From: Oscheius onirici
Lineage: Eukaryota; Nematoda; Chromadorea; Rhabditida; Rhabditidae
DNA: 64,000 nt
Assembly: GCA_932521025.1 (NCBI GenBank)
Contig: OW051471.1
Span: forward strand, 9,362,001 to 9,426,000
Direction: 5' to 3'
A program made the translations under genes and the position numbers. Below, piece after piece: positions 9,727 to 19,011 of the stretch. A model generated the notes under the pieces. The model had not been told where the DNA came from and did not search any database. It saw only the letters and a program-made list of their open reading frames with translations. Position 1 is the stretch's first letter, and each line of letters opens with the position of its first letter.

Positions 9727-11259
9727 TTAATTTTTCACAGGTATTATAGGAAGAGGGTAGCCAAAAGCCACATAATCATAATAATACATTTTTAGCAGCA
9801 GTTCGATTAAAGCTGGATTGGTCTCTACCTCCTTTTCGTAATCGTTCCTTGAAGAAGAGCCTTTGGTTGAATGGTACGTTTTTCCTTCTGAAAATGTTAA
9901 CTTGTCTAGAAATCTTCTCACTAACCCTTGAGCTGCTTCCTGATAATTTTCAACAGACGTGGCTCTACACAGCTGTCTTCCAAAATGGACATCATTTCGC
10001 CTACCATCAGTTCCAAGTTTTCGCCTGCCTCTAAAAATGGGATAGTACAAAAGAAGGTAATGTTACCGTATTTGACGTGTCGCCACTCATAAAACGTCTC
10101 GTTTAGACGACAAAACCTGAAAACTATCGATGGTCATATTAAATTTGTTTATGCACCATGTCTGTGGAGCGAAATGAAAATCCTCCATACCATGATCGCC
10201 GTCAATTGGAATACTGTTTCCGAACAAAACTAGCCGTTTGTATTGTTCTTCAGCAAAACAGGTGATGTTCCGCTCACAGTGGAAACAGAACTTGTTGCTA
10301 AAATACTATGGCAAAAAGGTAAGGAAGAATATCGAACTTGACACATTTGTCCACGTATCCACTAACGAATCGCTCGGCTGGATGGCGATGGACCATGAAC
10401 ATTATGAAACCAAGGTTGAGCTCGTTTCGGATAGCATTCAGCTCATAACGGGCACTATCCATGTGTTGAAATCTGAAAGAAAAGAAGCTTCCTGATCCCT
10501 CCAAAAGTTGTCGACGAAATTAACAACCCGGGATATCTTGTGAGAGATCTGGCTATTAACAATTTTTCGAAGCGAAGTTGAAAGATTTATGGGCAGTTTT
10601 CTTCGATGTCTATTTTTCCCCTCTTCTTGCGAAACAAAAGATCCCAGATCGTATTTGAGCGGGTTACCAATCGCTTCAACTAACTCAGTATAACTTACAA
10701 CACATCCCAATCCACCGTACTCAGCGAAACATTTTGCTTTAGGTAGTTCTTTTGATCATATAGCAACCAGAAAAGAGCATTTTTCACCGTAGCCAATATC
10801 TTGGGAATATTACAGGTGGCTAGTTGGTACTTTGGAGCTATCTGAAAGCTGGTAACTTCCGAAAATATATAATATTTACATTGTAGTTTTCCGAGTAACC
10901 AAAAAAAGCAGGAACAACTTCTTCCTTCTTGAAAGGAATGTTTTCTAAGTAGTGATGTTCCAGAAGAAAATCTATAGTCGCATTTCGCTTTGCTGAAAAC
11001 ATTCTTTACAATAATAGAGCTAACGTACAGATGAAGTCGCTTTTCCTTCGACAAGGTGTTGCTTTTGGTACAACAATTGCGGTCTTCCGAGTTTCTGTTC
11101 TGAACAAATTACAGAGTCCAGATAAAACTATAAGGACACTTGCGAGAAAGAGAATGCACTGAATTATCGGTTAGTTACAAAAATGGAGGAATATCTTACC
11201 TTCACGCTATCCAAAGACCGAAACAGTTTTCGTGCTTTAGCGGAAGCTGCAGATAGCAT
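9727..11259 (-). CDS. Golgi carbohydrate sulfotransferase (Sulfotransfer_2 family)
   Basis: Transfers sulfate from PAPS to glycans in the Golgi lumen. The spliced start MLSAASAKARKLFRS is a basic cytosolic tail. It is followed by a signal-anchor helix (CILFLASVLIVLSGLCNLF), giving type II topology. Downstream exons contain STIDF-like ATIDFLLEHHYLENI and ATCNIPKILATVKNALFWLL (the 5'-PAPS-binding side of the fold). Next come MVHRHPAERFVSGYVDKC (the RxPxERFxSxY 3'-phosphate-binding motif) and DFHFAPQTWCINKFNMT (the HFxPQxxxC motif). The C-terminal exon ends PIIPVKN. This order and the roughly 350-residue length fit the many nematode chst/DUF-type sulfotransferases. The exact acceptor glycan cannot be told. 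Confidence 0.85.
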
Positions 11260-11375
11260 CGGTTATGCCAAAGGCGTTCCAACAGTCAAGGATTGCCTTC
11301 GAGATGGCGATTGCTGATTTAGAGAGGACCTAAAGCGGCGTGAATACACTTTACCTGCGTTGTGTGGCAAGTTTA

Positions 11376-11471
11376 GATGGCCGCGGAGATGCAGACATCA
11401 GCATCACAGACCGTCTGGGATCGAACAAAGATCGTCTGGATCAAACAAAGAAAGTTTCGGCACAACATTGA
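11376..11471 (+). pseudogene. Possible remnant of a Vti1-type SNARE coding exon
   Basis: A 32-codon plus-strand segment ends at TGA and reads ADISITDRLGSNKDRLDQTK. It resembles the start of Vti1 SNARE helices, where an LGxQRxxLxRTK pattern is typical. No flanking exon with a membrane anchor is visible, and it overlaps a region also open on the minus strand. It is either a degenerate fragment or chance similarity; a protein search of the 32 residues would settle it. Confidence 0.25.
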
Positions 11472-11593
11472 GCAACTGTTTGTTTAAAAACTGTTTATTC
11501 GGTTTTCAAGGTAATTCACCTGACCGAGATCACATCCGAAGAGAAGAGGGATAGAGTAGTAGGAGCACAACATTGTGTCTAAAATTTACGTTA

Positions 11594-11904
11594 CAATCAG
11601 GGTGCCGAAGTAGTTGTGGGTCTCGGAAATAGCACTGAAAACTTGAGAGGAATCGCAGCGTTCAAGATCTTTGTTCATCGCCGTGTAGCTGTATCTAAAT
11701 TTCCCCTAGCTCCTCATGAGAAGAAGATAGCATTTTATCTGCCTACGTTTCCTGTAAAGAAAGGTTTTCCACAAAATAGCTTTACTCTTGACTTTAAATA
11801 CCAGCTTCTTCATCGAATTCGTACATATTATTTTCTTGAGGAGTTGTAATATTCTCGACCTCGTCGGCATTCACACGTTCCGAAAAAGAACGTTCCCAAT
11901 CCAT
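11594..11904 (-). CDS. Unresolved small minus-strand gene
   Basis: An exon starting at 11904 reads MDWERSFSERVNADEVEN and continues acidic to EEAGI before a stop (11794-11796), with a possible GT donor just before that stop. A second good exon (about 11610-11690) reads MNKDLERCDSSQVFSAISET followed by NYFGTLI and a GTAACG donor. I could not join them in one frame. Codon use looks coding. No family is recognised, and it may continue to lower coordinates. Confidence 0.3.
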
Positions 11905-12066
11905 GAAACAAAAAAGAAGAACATGGTGTCTCGCAGTCTCATCTCAGATTTCCTTCCCAGATAATCGTGATCTCAAAGCCCTAATTGGAAACGCTTCAAT
12001 CGGTTCCCAGTTAATCAAGCTTTCATATTTTCTTGCATAGTTTATGGAATGACAATGTTTCTTCTA

Positions 12067-12395
12067 TTAATGAACGACATTCAATCCGGTATCGTTGACA
12101 CGAACAGAATCAGACAGAGCTTTGCCTAGAAGTCCAGACATGGCAGCATCTCGACTGGGACATCCGGCACAGGCACATCCACAAGTGGGAAGCTGTTGCG
12201 AGCCAATGCTGCATGTTCCTGTGCAGCAGAGACCTATAAAGTGTAACTCTGCACTTTCGGCGATGAAAACTAACTAACGGGGCATCCCTGATTTTTCAAC
12301 GCTCTTGTGCAGGCAGGCTGATTTTCGCAGCAGTTGATCAGAGCGGGGTTGAAAGCCACTACGGCGACGAAGAGAACGAGGAGCAGGCAAGTCAT
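12067..12395 (-). CDS. Cys-rich secreted peptide (paralogue pair, copy 1)
   Basis: Exon 1 is a signal peptide (MTCLLLVLFVAVVAFNPA) followed by LINCCENQPACTRALKNQGC. Exon 2 reads SLCCTGTCSIG, then PTCGCACAGCPSRDAAMSGL, and ends VVH. About eleven cysteines are arranged as CC...C...C...CC...C...CxCxxC. The next gene shares the pattern and the tail SGLLGKAL. The donor used is the second of two adjacent GTTAGT sites, chosen because it restores the frame of the paralogue. TATAAAAT lies 44 bases upstream (12439-12446, minus). The family is not recognised; a defence or cuticle-associated peptide is possible. Confidence 0.7.
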
Positions 12396-12736
12396 GTTGA
12401 AACAAGAAGATGGTGTGAATATGGGTCTTCCGCAAAAGATTTTATAGCAAAAAGTGGCACTTGTATTTTTCATTTCAGAGGCTTCAAATCGACTTTTTGT
12501 TAGTTAGAGCACACATACAGTCACTCCAGATCACATCGTTATTGGAATGTAATGATCAAAATGCTTTCTGAAATCGCTATTAGGAGTTTTTTTGGTCGTT
12601 AAAAAGGGAGAATGATCACCAGAATCCACTGACCTCTCAACCCCTTAAAACGATGTTTATCAAGCAGCTGAACAAACGGGGACATTCATAACAAAATTGC
12701 TGCGTGAATATTTTATTGAAAAGCAATTGATTGAAT
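12396..12736. other. Intergenic stretch with promoter of copy 1
   Basis: Contains the TATA box of the peptide gene to its left. Nothing else is seen. Confidence 0.6.
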
Positions 12737-13341
12737 TTAATGGATAACCTTGAAGCTGTCATCATTGAGAAGAACGGTGTCAGCCAGAGCCTTGCCAAGA
12801 AGTCCAGATTTGGCCAGAGCCAGGTTGGGACATCCGCCACAGGCGCAGCCACAAGCCGGGACCTGTTGGCCGCCAACGGTGCATCCATTTCCGCAGCAGA
12901 GCGCTGAACGTTGATTTGAATTATACAAAAAGAAGGAACGAATAGAAAGCGAGACAGGAGGTGTCAGTCAGATGGTCCCAAGCTCAAACCCCGCTTCTGC
13001 CCAAGCAAGGCATCCATCCTCCCGAACGTCGGTAAATAGGTAGCAGCTTGCTGCGAAGTAAAGGATTCTACTGCGTGAGTGGTCAATCTGAGAGGTCAAT
13101 CGTAAGCACCTCACAAGAACTGGCCACTCACGCAGTAGAAGCTTGTCTCCTAGAGGATTTTTCGCAACTTTTTGAAAGGATGAAGTTACTTTTCTTTTAT
13201 ACAAAAAAGCAAAAACTTACTGATACCGCATCCCTGCTGATTGCAAGCATTCTTGCATGCTTGTTGGTTGGAGCAGCAGTTGATTAGAGCAGTGCTGGTA
13301 GCCACGAAGGCGCAAAGGAGAACGAGAAGAAGTCGAGACAT
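12737..13341 (-). CDS. Cys-rich secreted peptide (paralogue pair, copy 2)
   Basis: Exon 1 reads MSRLLLVLLCAFVATSTA, then LINCCSNQQACKNACNQQGC. Exon 2 (12737 to about 12903) reads TLCCGNGCTVGGQQVPACG, CACGGCPNLALAKSGLLGKA and ends KVIH. The GC-rich third positions suggest strong expression. The intron (about 12904-13220) has absorbed a SINE-like repeat. TATAAAAG at 13388-13395 (minus) lies 47 bases before the ATG. It is in tandem with copy 1, clearly by local duplication. The function is unknown. Confidence 0.75.
12957..13145 (+). repeat. tRNA-derived SINE-like repeat, copy 1 (with terminal inverted repeat)
   Basis: The segment GCTCAAACCCCGCTTC...CCAAGCAAGGC...CGGTAAAT-GGTAG-AGCTTGCT-CG is shared, in the same orientation, with 14826-15030. 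Its body ends with a perfect 17-bp inverted repeat (13066-13082 against 13124-13140, loop 41 bp). The tRNA-like head is more degenerate here than in copy 2. It lies in the intron of the peptide gene, antisense to it. Confidence 0.7.
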
Positions 13342-14050
13342 GTTGAACAACGGAGCAATGAAGTGTAATGTGCGGTTAATCGGGCAGCTTTTATATCGAA
13401 GGTTTCGAAATTAGCTTGGATACTGTGACTTTATCAGCGGAAACCAGACTCGAGGAAAACACACTGTGTACCATACAGTCATTCAAAAGACAGTGAAATC
13501 ACGAGACTACTAGTTAAAGTACATTACGAAAACTCCGTACTGACGTACTGGCATACGATTTGTCAAAATCGCACAAATACAACAAACTAAATACAAGACT
13601 CTGAACGGTTCTCACCCCCGGCAACCTTGAAAATCGAAATATTTGAACATTTTCGATTTTATTGTTTGATTTTTTTCCAACACCATTGTGGTCGATTCCT
13701 CCCCCCCCCCCCTCTCCTCCGAAAAAAAATTCTTTTCCTTGGATACAACTACATAAGAATTGATCATTTGGTGATTCATAGGGTCAAAACTTTTCGAATT
13801 ACTTTTGTTCCTGGAATTGTTCTCGATCGTTTATCATTTGTAGCTAGATCTACGAACCCATCTGACTGTATTTCTTCACAATCTTTATTACACGTAATGA
13901 TAAGATGAATGCAAAAAAGAGATGGAAGTCCAATAGCAGTGACAAATAAACAGAGAGATCATTCGATCAACTTCCGGAGAGAATTTCTGCTAACTGTTCT
14001 TCTGCTCTCACTGAGATAAGGGGTTGGTTTTGCTAACCACGCACAAGGTC
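13342..14050. other. Intergenic stretch with a poly-C run
   Basis: Contains the peptide-gene promoter at the left and a run of about 12 C at 13700-13713. A plus-strand open frame across the run looks accidental. Confidence 0.6.
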
Positions 14051-14248
14051 TCACTGATCATGTGGGCCGATAACAGCATTCTGAGGAGGTGATCGAGTCA
14101 GAAAAATCATAATTTTCCGAACAAACATATTTGAACAACTATGACTCACGTCTACAATGGTTACAGACAGACACAACAGCACAAGGATATTCCAAAATAG
14201 CTGAACTGCTATCAACCTCAGAAAACATCCTGTATTAGCATGAATCAA
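14051..14248 (-). CDS. Possible small membrane or secreted peptide
   Basis: An open frame starts MIHANTGCFLRLIAVQLFWN and continues as one hydrophobic segment (LVLLCLSVTIVD). A GTGAGT donor and a CTCCTCAG acceptor would fuse it to a short hydrophilic end, NAVIGPHDQ. It is short, without paralogues here, and may not be expressed. Confidence 0.25.
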   Translation of the reverse strand: MIHANTGCFLRLIAVQLFWNILVLLCLSVTIVDVSHSCSNMFVRKIMIFLTRSPPQNAVIGPHDQ

Positions 14249-14352
14249 TGAGGATCATAGATGATTTTTGAATAATATTTTTGAACTTCCGATGTTGTAA
14301 AATTGTAGTATAAAAGAGAGGAAAAAAGACAGGAAGCAACCCACAATCGACC

Positions 14353-14746
14353 ATGACTTCTCAACTCATCTTTCTGGTTGCTCTTCTGGCATCTGGTTCT
14401 TGTGTCACTATCAAGGCAACCTCTCAGTGTGTCATAAAGTTTAGAAATATTTCAGTTGGCCAACACCATGGGACCTGGAACGACTGTCAACGCCAAGTGT
14501 GCTTCTGGTGACAACACCATCGGACCGAAGGATTTGGCTGATGGACATGATATGCAGTGGAACTTCAACCCTAACATTATCTGTACCACCGAGTTCTGGT
14601 GCGACGTCAACGGAGCTGGAAAGAAGGCCCATTTCACTGTCTACAAGGGATGCGGAAAAGGAGATGCTGGCTTCTTCCTCCGTGGTGACGGAATCTACAA
14701 GGGCGCTCTGGACGGATCTGGTATCAAAAAGGTCCAGGGGTGGTAA
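14353..14746 (+). CDS. Small secreted S1/SPH-like protein (cluster member G)
   Basis: Two exons. The signal peptide is MTSQLIFLVALLASGSCV. The intron begins GC rather than GT (AAG|gcaacc) and ends TTTCAG. The second exon reads ANTMGPGTTVNAKCASGDN, ADGHDMQWNFNPNIICTTEF, WCDVNGAGKKAHFTVYKG, FFLRGDGIYKGALDGSG and QGW. It has lost the second intron found in members A-F. It is closest to member F, 6.5 kb away. TATAAAAG at 14309-14316 lies 37 bases before the ATG. Strong codon bias (many C-ending codons) suggests high expression. This is the best copy for testing the S1-like hypothesis. Confidence 0.8.
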
Positions 14747-14825
14747 AACAATCTAACGACCTTGTAATACAGTTTTTGCCAATAAGCTTGCAAATAAACT
14801 ACTACCAATTTCCAAATTACACATT

Positions 14826-15060
14826 CGAATGCGAGATGGCGCAATGGCAGGTGGCGCCGCGTCAGTCTAAAGGGTTCCAAGTTCAAAACCCCGCTTCGGC
14901 CCAACCAAGGCTTCCATCCTTCCGAGGTCGGTAAATTGGTAGTAGCTTGCTACGGAGTAGAGGCGTTCCCAGAAAAGTCGAGGCAGCTTCGGAACGTTAA
15001 TGCCTACCGCAACCTGGCCACTCAGGCAGCACCCGCAGCCCATGAGTCTCTTCGGAACTC
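14826..15060 (+). repeat. tRNA-Met-derived SINE-like repeat, copy 2
   Basis: The head reads TGGCGCAATGG (a perfect A-box pattern), then GCGTCAGTCT (as in the anticodon arm of tRNA-Met), then AAGTTCAAAACCCC (B-box pattern). The anticodon loop is mostly deleted. The body matches copy 1 at 12957-13145 and ends with the shared CTGGCCACTCA-GCAG. Confidence 0.7.
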
Positions 15061-15666
15061 AGGCTTGAGTCGGGAAGAAACTTTACTTTACTTTATTCGT
15101 ATGGTGTTGCCTGAGAGGCAAAATACACTTTCTAATCAGTAAAAACTGTACTGCATCACTCGAGAGACTGCTATTTACTGAACAGTCAGTTCATAGCGAT
15201 AAAGCGCAGCCAAAGGGTGACACAAAGGTTCAATTATGGGAATACCGTCATGTCATAATGGTATTTTAAGAGTGACCAGACGACTTCGTCGTATCCGTTG
15301 TTTGTTCTTTACCGAGGACCTTTTCAGTCATAGCAATACCCTTGGCTATTGGTTCTTATCAGAAATTACCGGAGAGTCATTTTCAATGATTTGTCCAAAT
15401 TGTTATTGTCGTTAATGCCAGCATAAATTTGTTTTGAGTTTTGCAACTAAAAAGTACTGATAAGATTATTTTGCTTCAAAACTAGTGACTGGTACACAGA
15501 CGGTCAGAAGGATATTTTGTGTTTTGGAAACAAGGGGAAGCTGTAAGGTTCCGGTGTTGCAGCTGATTTTTAATGTGAACACAATGGAAGCTGACTGTAC
15601 CGTGTACTCAAAATAGCACATACAACGACTATAAAATGGTAGAATGGGCTGCTCTGACAACTCAAA
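15061..15666. other. Intergenic stretch
   Basis: No gene is recognised. A TATAAAAT-like element lies about 35 bases before the next ATG (around 15630). Confidence 0.5.
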
Positions 15667-16079
15667 ATGTGTCCTCTCTTTCTTCTGTTCTTCGTCTTCA
15701 CAATTTCTCTCGCTATCCCTTAAGGGGGTGAGGATGTGCAGAATACCAACAGTTTTAAAGACTGTAATCCGGGAAAGTGCAGCTTAGATTGTTCCTTAAA
15801 GGTATTGTTTCAGTTTTGTGTAAGACTCAACGTGTTTCCAGGGCTGTATTTTTGGATGGTGCGTTGGAAACCAGTGCAATTGTGATGATTGCAGAAAAGC
15901 AGCAGAAAAGACAGAAACGAAAATTTCTGAAGATTTTCAAGGTTGTGATTTCGGAAGCTGCCTTTCAGCTTGTACCCTAAAGGTACTGTTTTCAATTTGT
16001 ATGAGATTCGAGAGTATTTTAGCGCTGCATGTCCGGAATGTGTGTTGGAGACCAGTGCAACTGCATGAATTGTAGATGA
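15667..16079 (+). pseudogene. Two-domain defensin-like Cys-rich peptide gene with a stop after the signal peptide
   Basis: The start at 15667 opens a signal peptide (MCPLFLLFFVFTISLAIP), then TAA at 15721-15723. The same frame resumes as GGEDVQNTNSFKDCNPGKC. Three exons (15667-15801, 15842-15982, 16023-16079) encode two repeats of C-x3-C-x3-C-LK-x-C-x2-G-x-CVG-x-QCNC-x2-C. The eight-cysteine spacing with a final CxCxxC resembles cysteine-stabilised alpha-beta peptides. CAA to TAA is one transition, so the stop may be recent, polymorphic or an error; no intron can remove it. If it is intact elsewhere, the product would be a secreted antimicrobial-like peptide. Confidence 0.55.
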
Positions 16080-16254
16080 ATTGGACTAAATTAAATCTGA
16101 CCATCTAACTCAAAAATCTAACACATCTAATCCATTTTCAATAAAACTCATCTGTTCATAAGGATTCATTTTCGACTGTAATAGAACCAAAACAAGCTTT
16201 TACTAGGAATGTTTTTAAACTGGATACAATCTCCACGATGGACTGAAATGAAGG

Positions 16255-18848
16255 TTAGACACAGCAAGTCTCATAGTGATCTTCGATTCTTCGCATTGCC
16301 AAATTTGTTCTCTTGGCTCTTACGTGCTTGGATTCGTGCTACAAAAGGTCTAGTCAGATCAATCTAAACCAATGAATGTTTTAGATAAATGAAGTTGCTT
16401 TACCTTGTACTGTTCATTGGCGTAGTTTTGATTTAGCGTGAATTGCTCCTCTTCATTGTAAATTCCGTTGGTCCCTGGTTTCTTGCCAAGCAAAACTTTG
16501 TTTCGGACAAGCAGGGCGATCGTTTGACCTGCTAGATTGTTGTCCATCTGCAGTCTGTTCATCATATTCTTGACGGTATATATCAGTGAATCGTTGAAGA
16601 GGAGAAGAACGGACATTTGAGCTGTAGTAGCCTAAATAATGTATGTTCTTTACTGGCTGTTAATAAACTCACAACAAAAACCTTTCGGTCACTATTAGTC
16701 CTGTTGAAGAAAAGTTCTCCTCGAGAATGAGCCAGAGCCCATGTCACCCTTTTCCTACGATACTTCTCCTCGTAGAACTTTTGAAACTGATCAGCACACT
16801 GCTGAAGTTCCATGGGCAAACGGAAGCTCAACGGAGACGCTGTTGGCCAAGATCTTGAGTTACCAACAACGAGTCTGAGTTCCGGAAAGTGAATGCTTTT
16901 GTTTTTCATCCATTGGGTAAAGGTTGCCGTGATATCCTGAAAACTCATAAGGTGTAAACGTCAGCAGCTTTCGAATGTGAACTTCTGGGTAGCTTATTGT
17001 TAGACGGCGTCATTGCCACTGACACAACAGTTGTGAACGTCAATTAAACGAAGGGAAGGACATTTTTTTTGTAAACTGTTCGGTACCTTGCTGATCCGAC
17101 AATCCGAAATCATACGTGACATTCGACTCGTATAATCAAATCCACATTCCGACTTCAACCTGTCGACAACCTCAACCTCATACTCTTCGTTGATGCTCAA
17201 GTCGTACATGAGGCGCTTCGCCAGAAGTTTAGTATAGTTCTTTGCGAAGACGTCCTTTTCATCCAAATATTTAAAGACGACCATCTGAAAACCAAGCAAT
17301 TTATAAGGATAATAGTAGACCCACCATTTCGAAAACAATCTGCTTTAAGGCTGCCTCTTCGGCGCCTCGTTTGGGACTTTTTTGAAACATGTCAAAGCAA
17401 TTAACCAGCAGTTCTGGCAATTTGTTGAGATTGACCTGATTGTCTTCAATCGTGACAGCGTTTCTGTTCACAAATATTTGAGCCGCCTTGTTCAAAGAGT
17501 CGACGGCACCGCTATGATTTTTGAAAATCTTCTCGATGAGATTCGAGTAGTTTTTGTAGAGTTCCACAAGGCAGATCACAAAGACCATTGGTTCAGTTTT
17601 GATCTTGTCTTTCTGATCGTCTATGGCGCAGAGCGCTTTTCGAATGAAGTGCTGCTCCAGGACGTCTTTAATGCCAGCAAGGGCTTTTTCGACAAGATGG
17701 CATACTTCATATATTAGAGACAAAGTTTCTTTGTCGTTTTGGGTTTCCAGTAATGTTCGAAAATGAGACGTGATGAAGCTGAGACGATCCAGGATAAAAA
17801 CCTAAATCTAATAGTTTTTGCTGTGTAATGTTAAGGAAACAACCTGCTCAAGAACGCTCGTAACTTTAGACTTTGTATGTCGGTTGAGGTACGTTACAGC
17901 GCTTTCAGTCTCAAGTCGTTTCTGCACATGTTTTAGGTAGTCATTCAAGGGCTGGTCTTGTAAGGCTTCGACCTTGTCTTCGTAGTAGCCTCTAGTATTT
18001 TGTAAAAATATGTATTCGAAATGATCTTGGTAAAAGTCGAATGTCTTCTTGTCGAAACTGAGTTTCACTGAAAAACTAGTAATTGCATTGCTACGCTTGG
18101 ATCTGCGATGTCGGGAATTTTGATCGGAGAGATCCAGTGCGGACGTCTCGCCTAATTTTAAAGCATACAACGCCGCACGATTGTTACAGAGTGAAAATTT
18201 ACCATATGATCCAATAATGCTGCAAACAAGAGTTCGCTTGATCTTGCCTCCTTCACGTTCCTCCTGAACCCGCTCCAAAATTTCGTCAACAATCCAATCA
18301 GCACTCCCGAGCGCATTTTTCCAGACAGTGAGACAAAACTAAACAGGTCGCATTGAACACAAGGGGTATGATACCTCCTCGTCAATTGGTCTCTTTCCCG
18401 CCCAAGCTCTTCGGAGACAGAAGAAGGAACCATCGACGAAAGAGGCGCAGTGCTCAAAGTTCTTCCACTGTTCATTGTAGTAGACGAGAAGGTCGTTTCC
18501 AGTCATTTTCTTACATTTCTGAACATTATTGATGAGTTTACCGTAGTTCTCTGAATAAACCAGGAAGATCCGGTCTACTTGACTTTCCAGAAACTGTTCG
18601 AGATTATCAGCAAAGCGGGTGGAGATCCTTTTCAGGGCATTTTCTGATGAAGCCTTTACCAAATTTTCGATACAGCTGAAAGATGCGCAGATTGTTTTGG
18701 TTTGTCTGTTTACTTACAGGTACACCTCTCGATACCGGTTCCACTGGATATGTGTATCTTCGTTCGACAACAGCTCTCTGGTGAATATTTCTAGCAGACG
18801 AGTCTGGATACTATCCCATGCTTCAGCATAATCCTGCCCGCGTCCCAT
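16255..18848 (-). CDS. Cullin of the CUL-1/CUL-6 type lacking the neddylation domain
   Basis: Scaffold of SCF-type E3 ubiquitin ligases. It starts MGRGQDYAEAWDSIQTRLLE. Cullin repeats follow: YYNEQWKNFEHCASFVDGSF (CUL-1 has YYxxQWxxY), WKNALGSADWIVDEI and YLNRHTKSKVTSVLEQV. The cullin homology domain reads VFKYLDEKDVFAKNYTKLLA, KRLMYDLSINEEYE, RLKSECGFDYTSRMSRM, SRSWPTASPLSFRLPMELQQ and VTWALAHSRGELFF. About ten exons. The last exon reads HESKHVRAKRTNLAMRRIED and stops at 16255. The C-terminal winged helix with the NEDD8-acceptor lysine and the usual YxYxA end are absent, and no exon encoding them is seen down to 16080. It is either a truncated paralogue or has lost its last exons. Confidence 0.85.
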
Positions 18849-19011
18849 TTTCTTGGTCTGTCTGAATTTGATCTCTTAGGAAAAGGCAAGGACGTGTTCC
18901 ATTTTTCAAATACATTTTTTTTTGAAAGTTATGATTCTGCAGGCATGTTAACTGACAAAAATCCACAAACTAGCAGTAAAGTGACAACTTTTGTGGCAAG
19001 CCAAAAATAAG

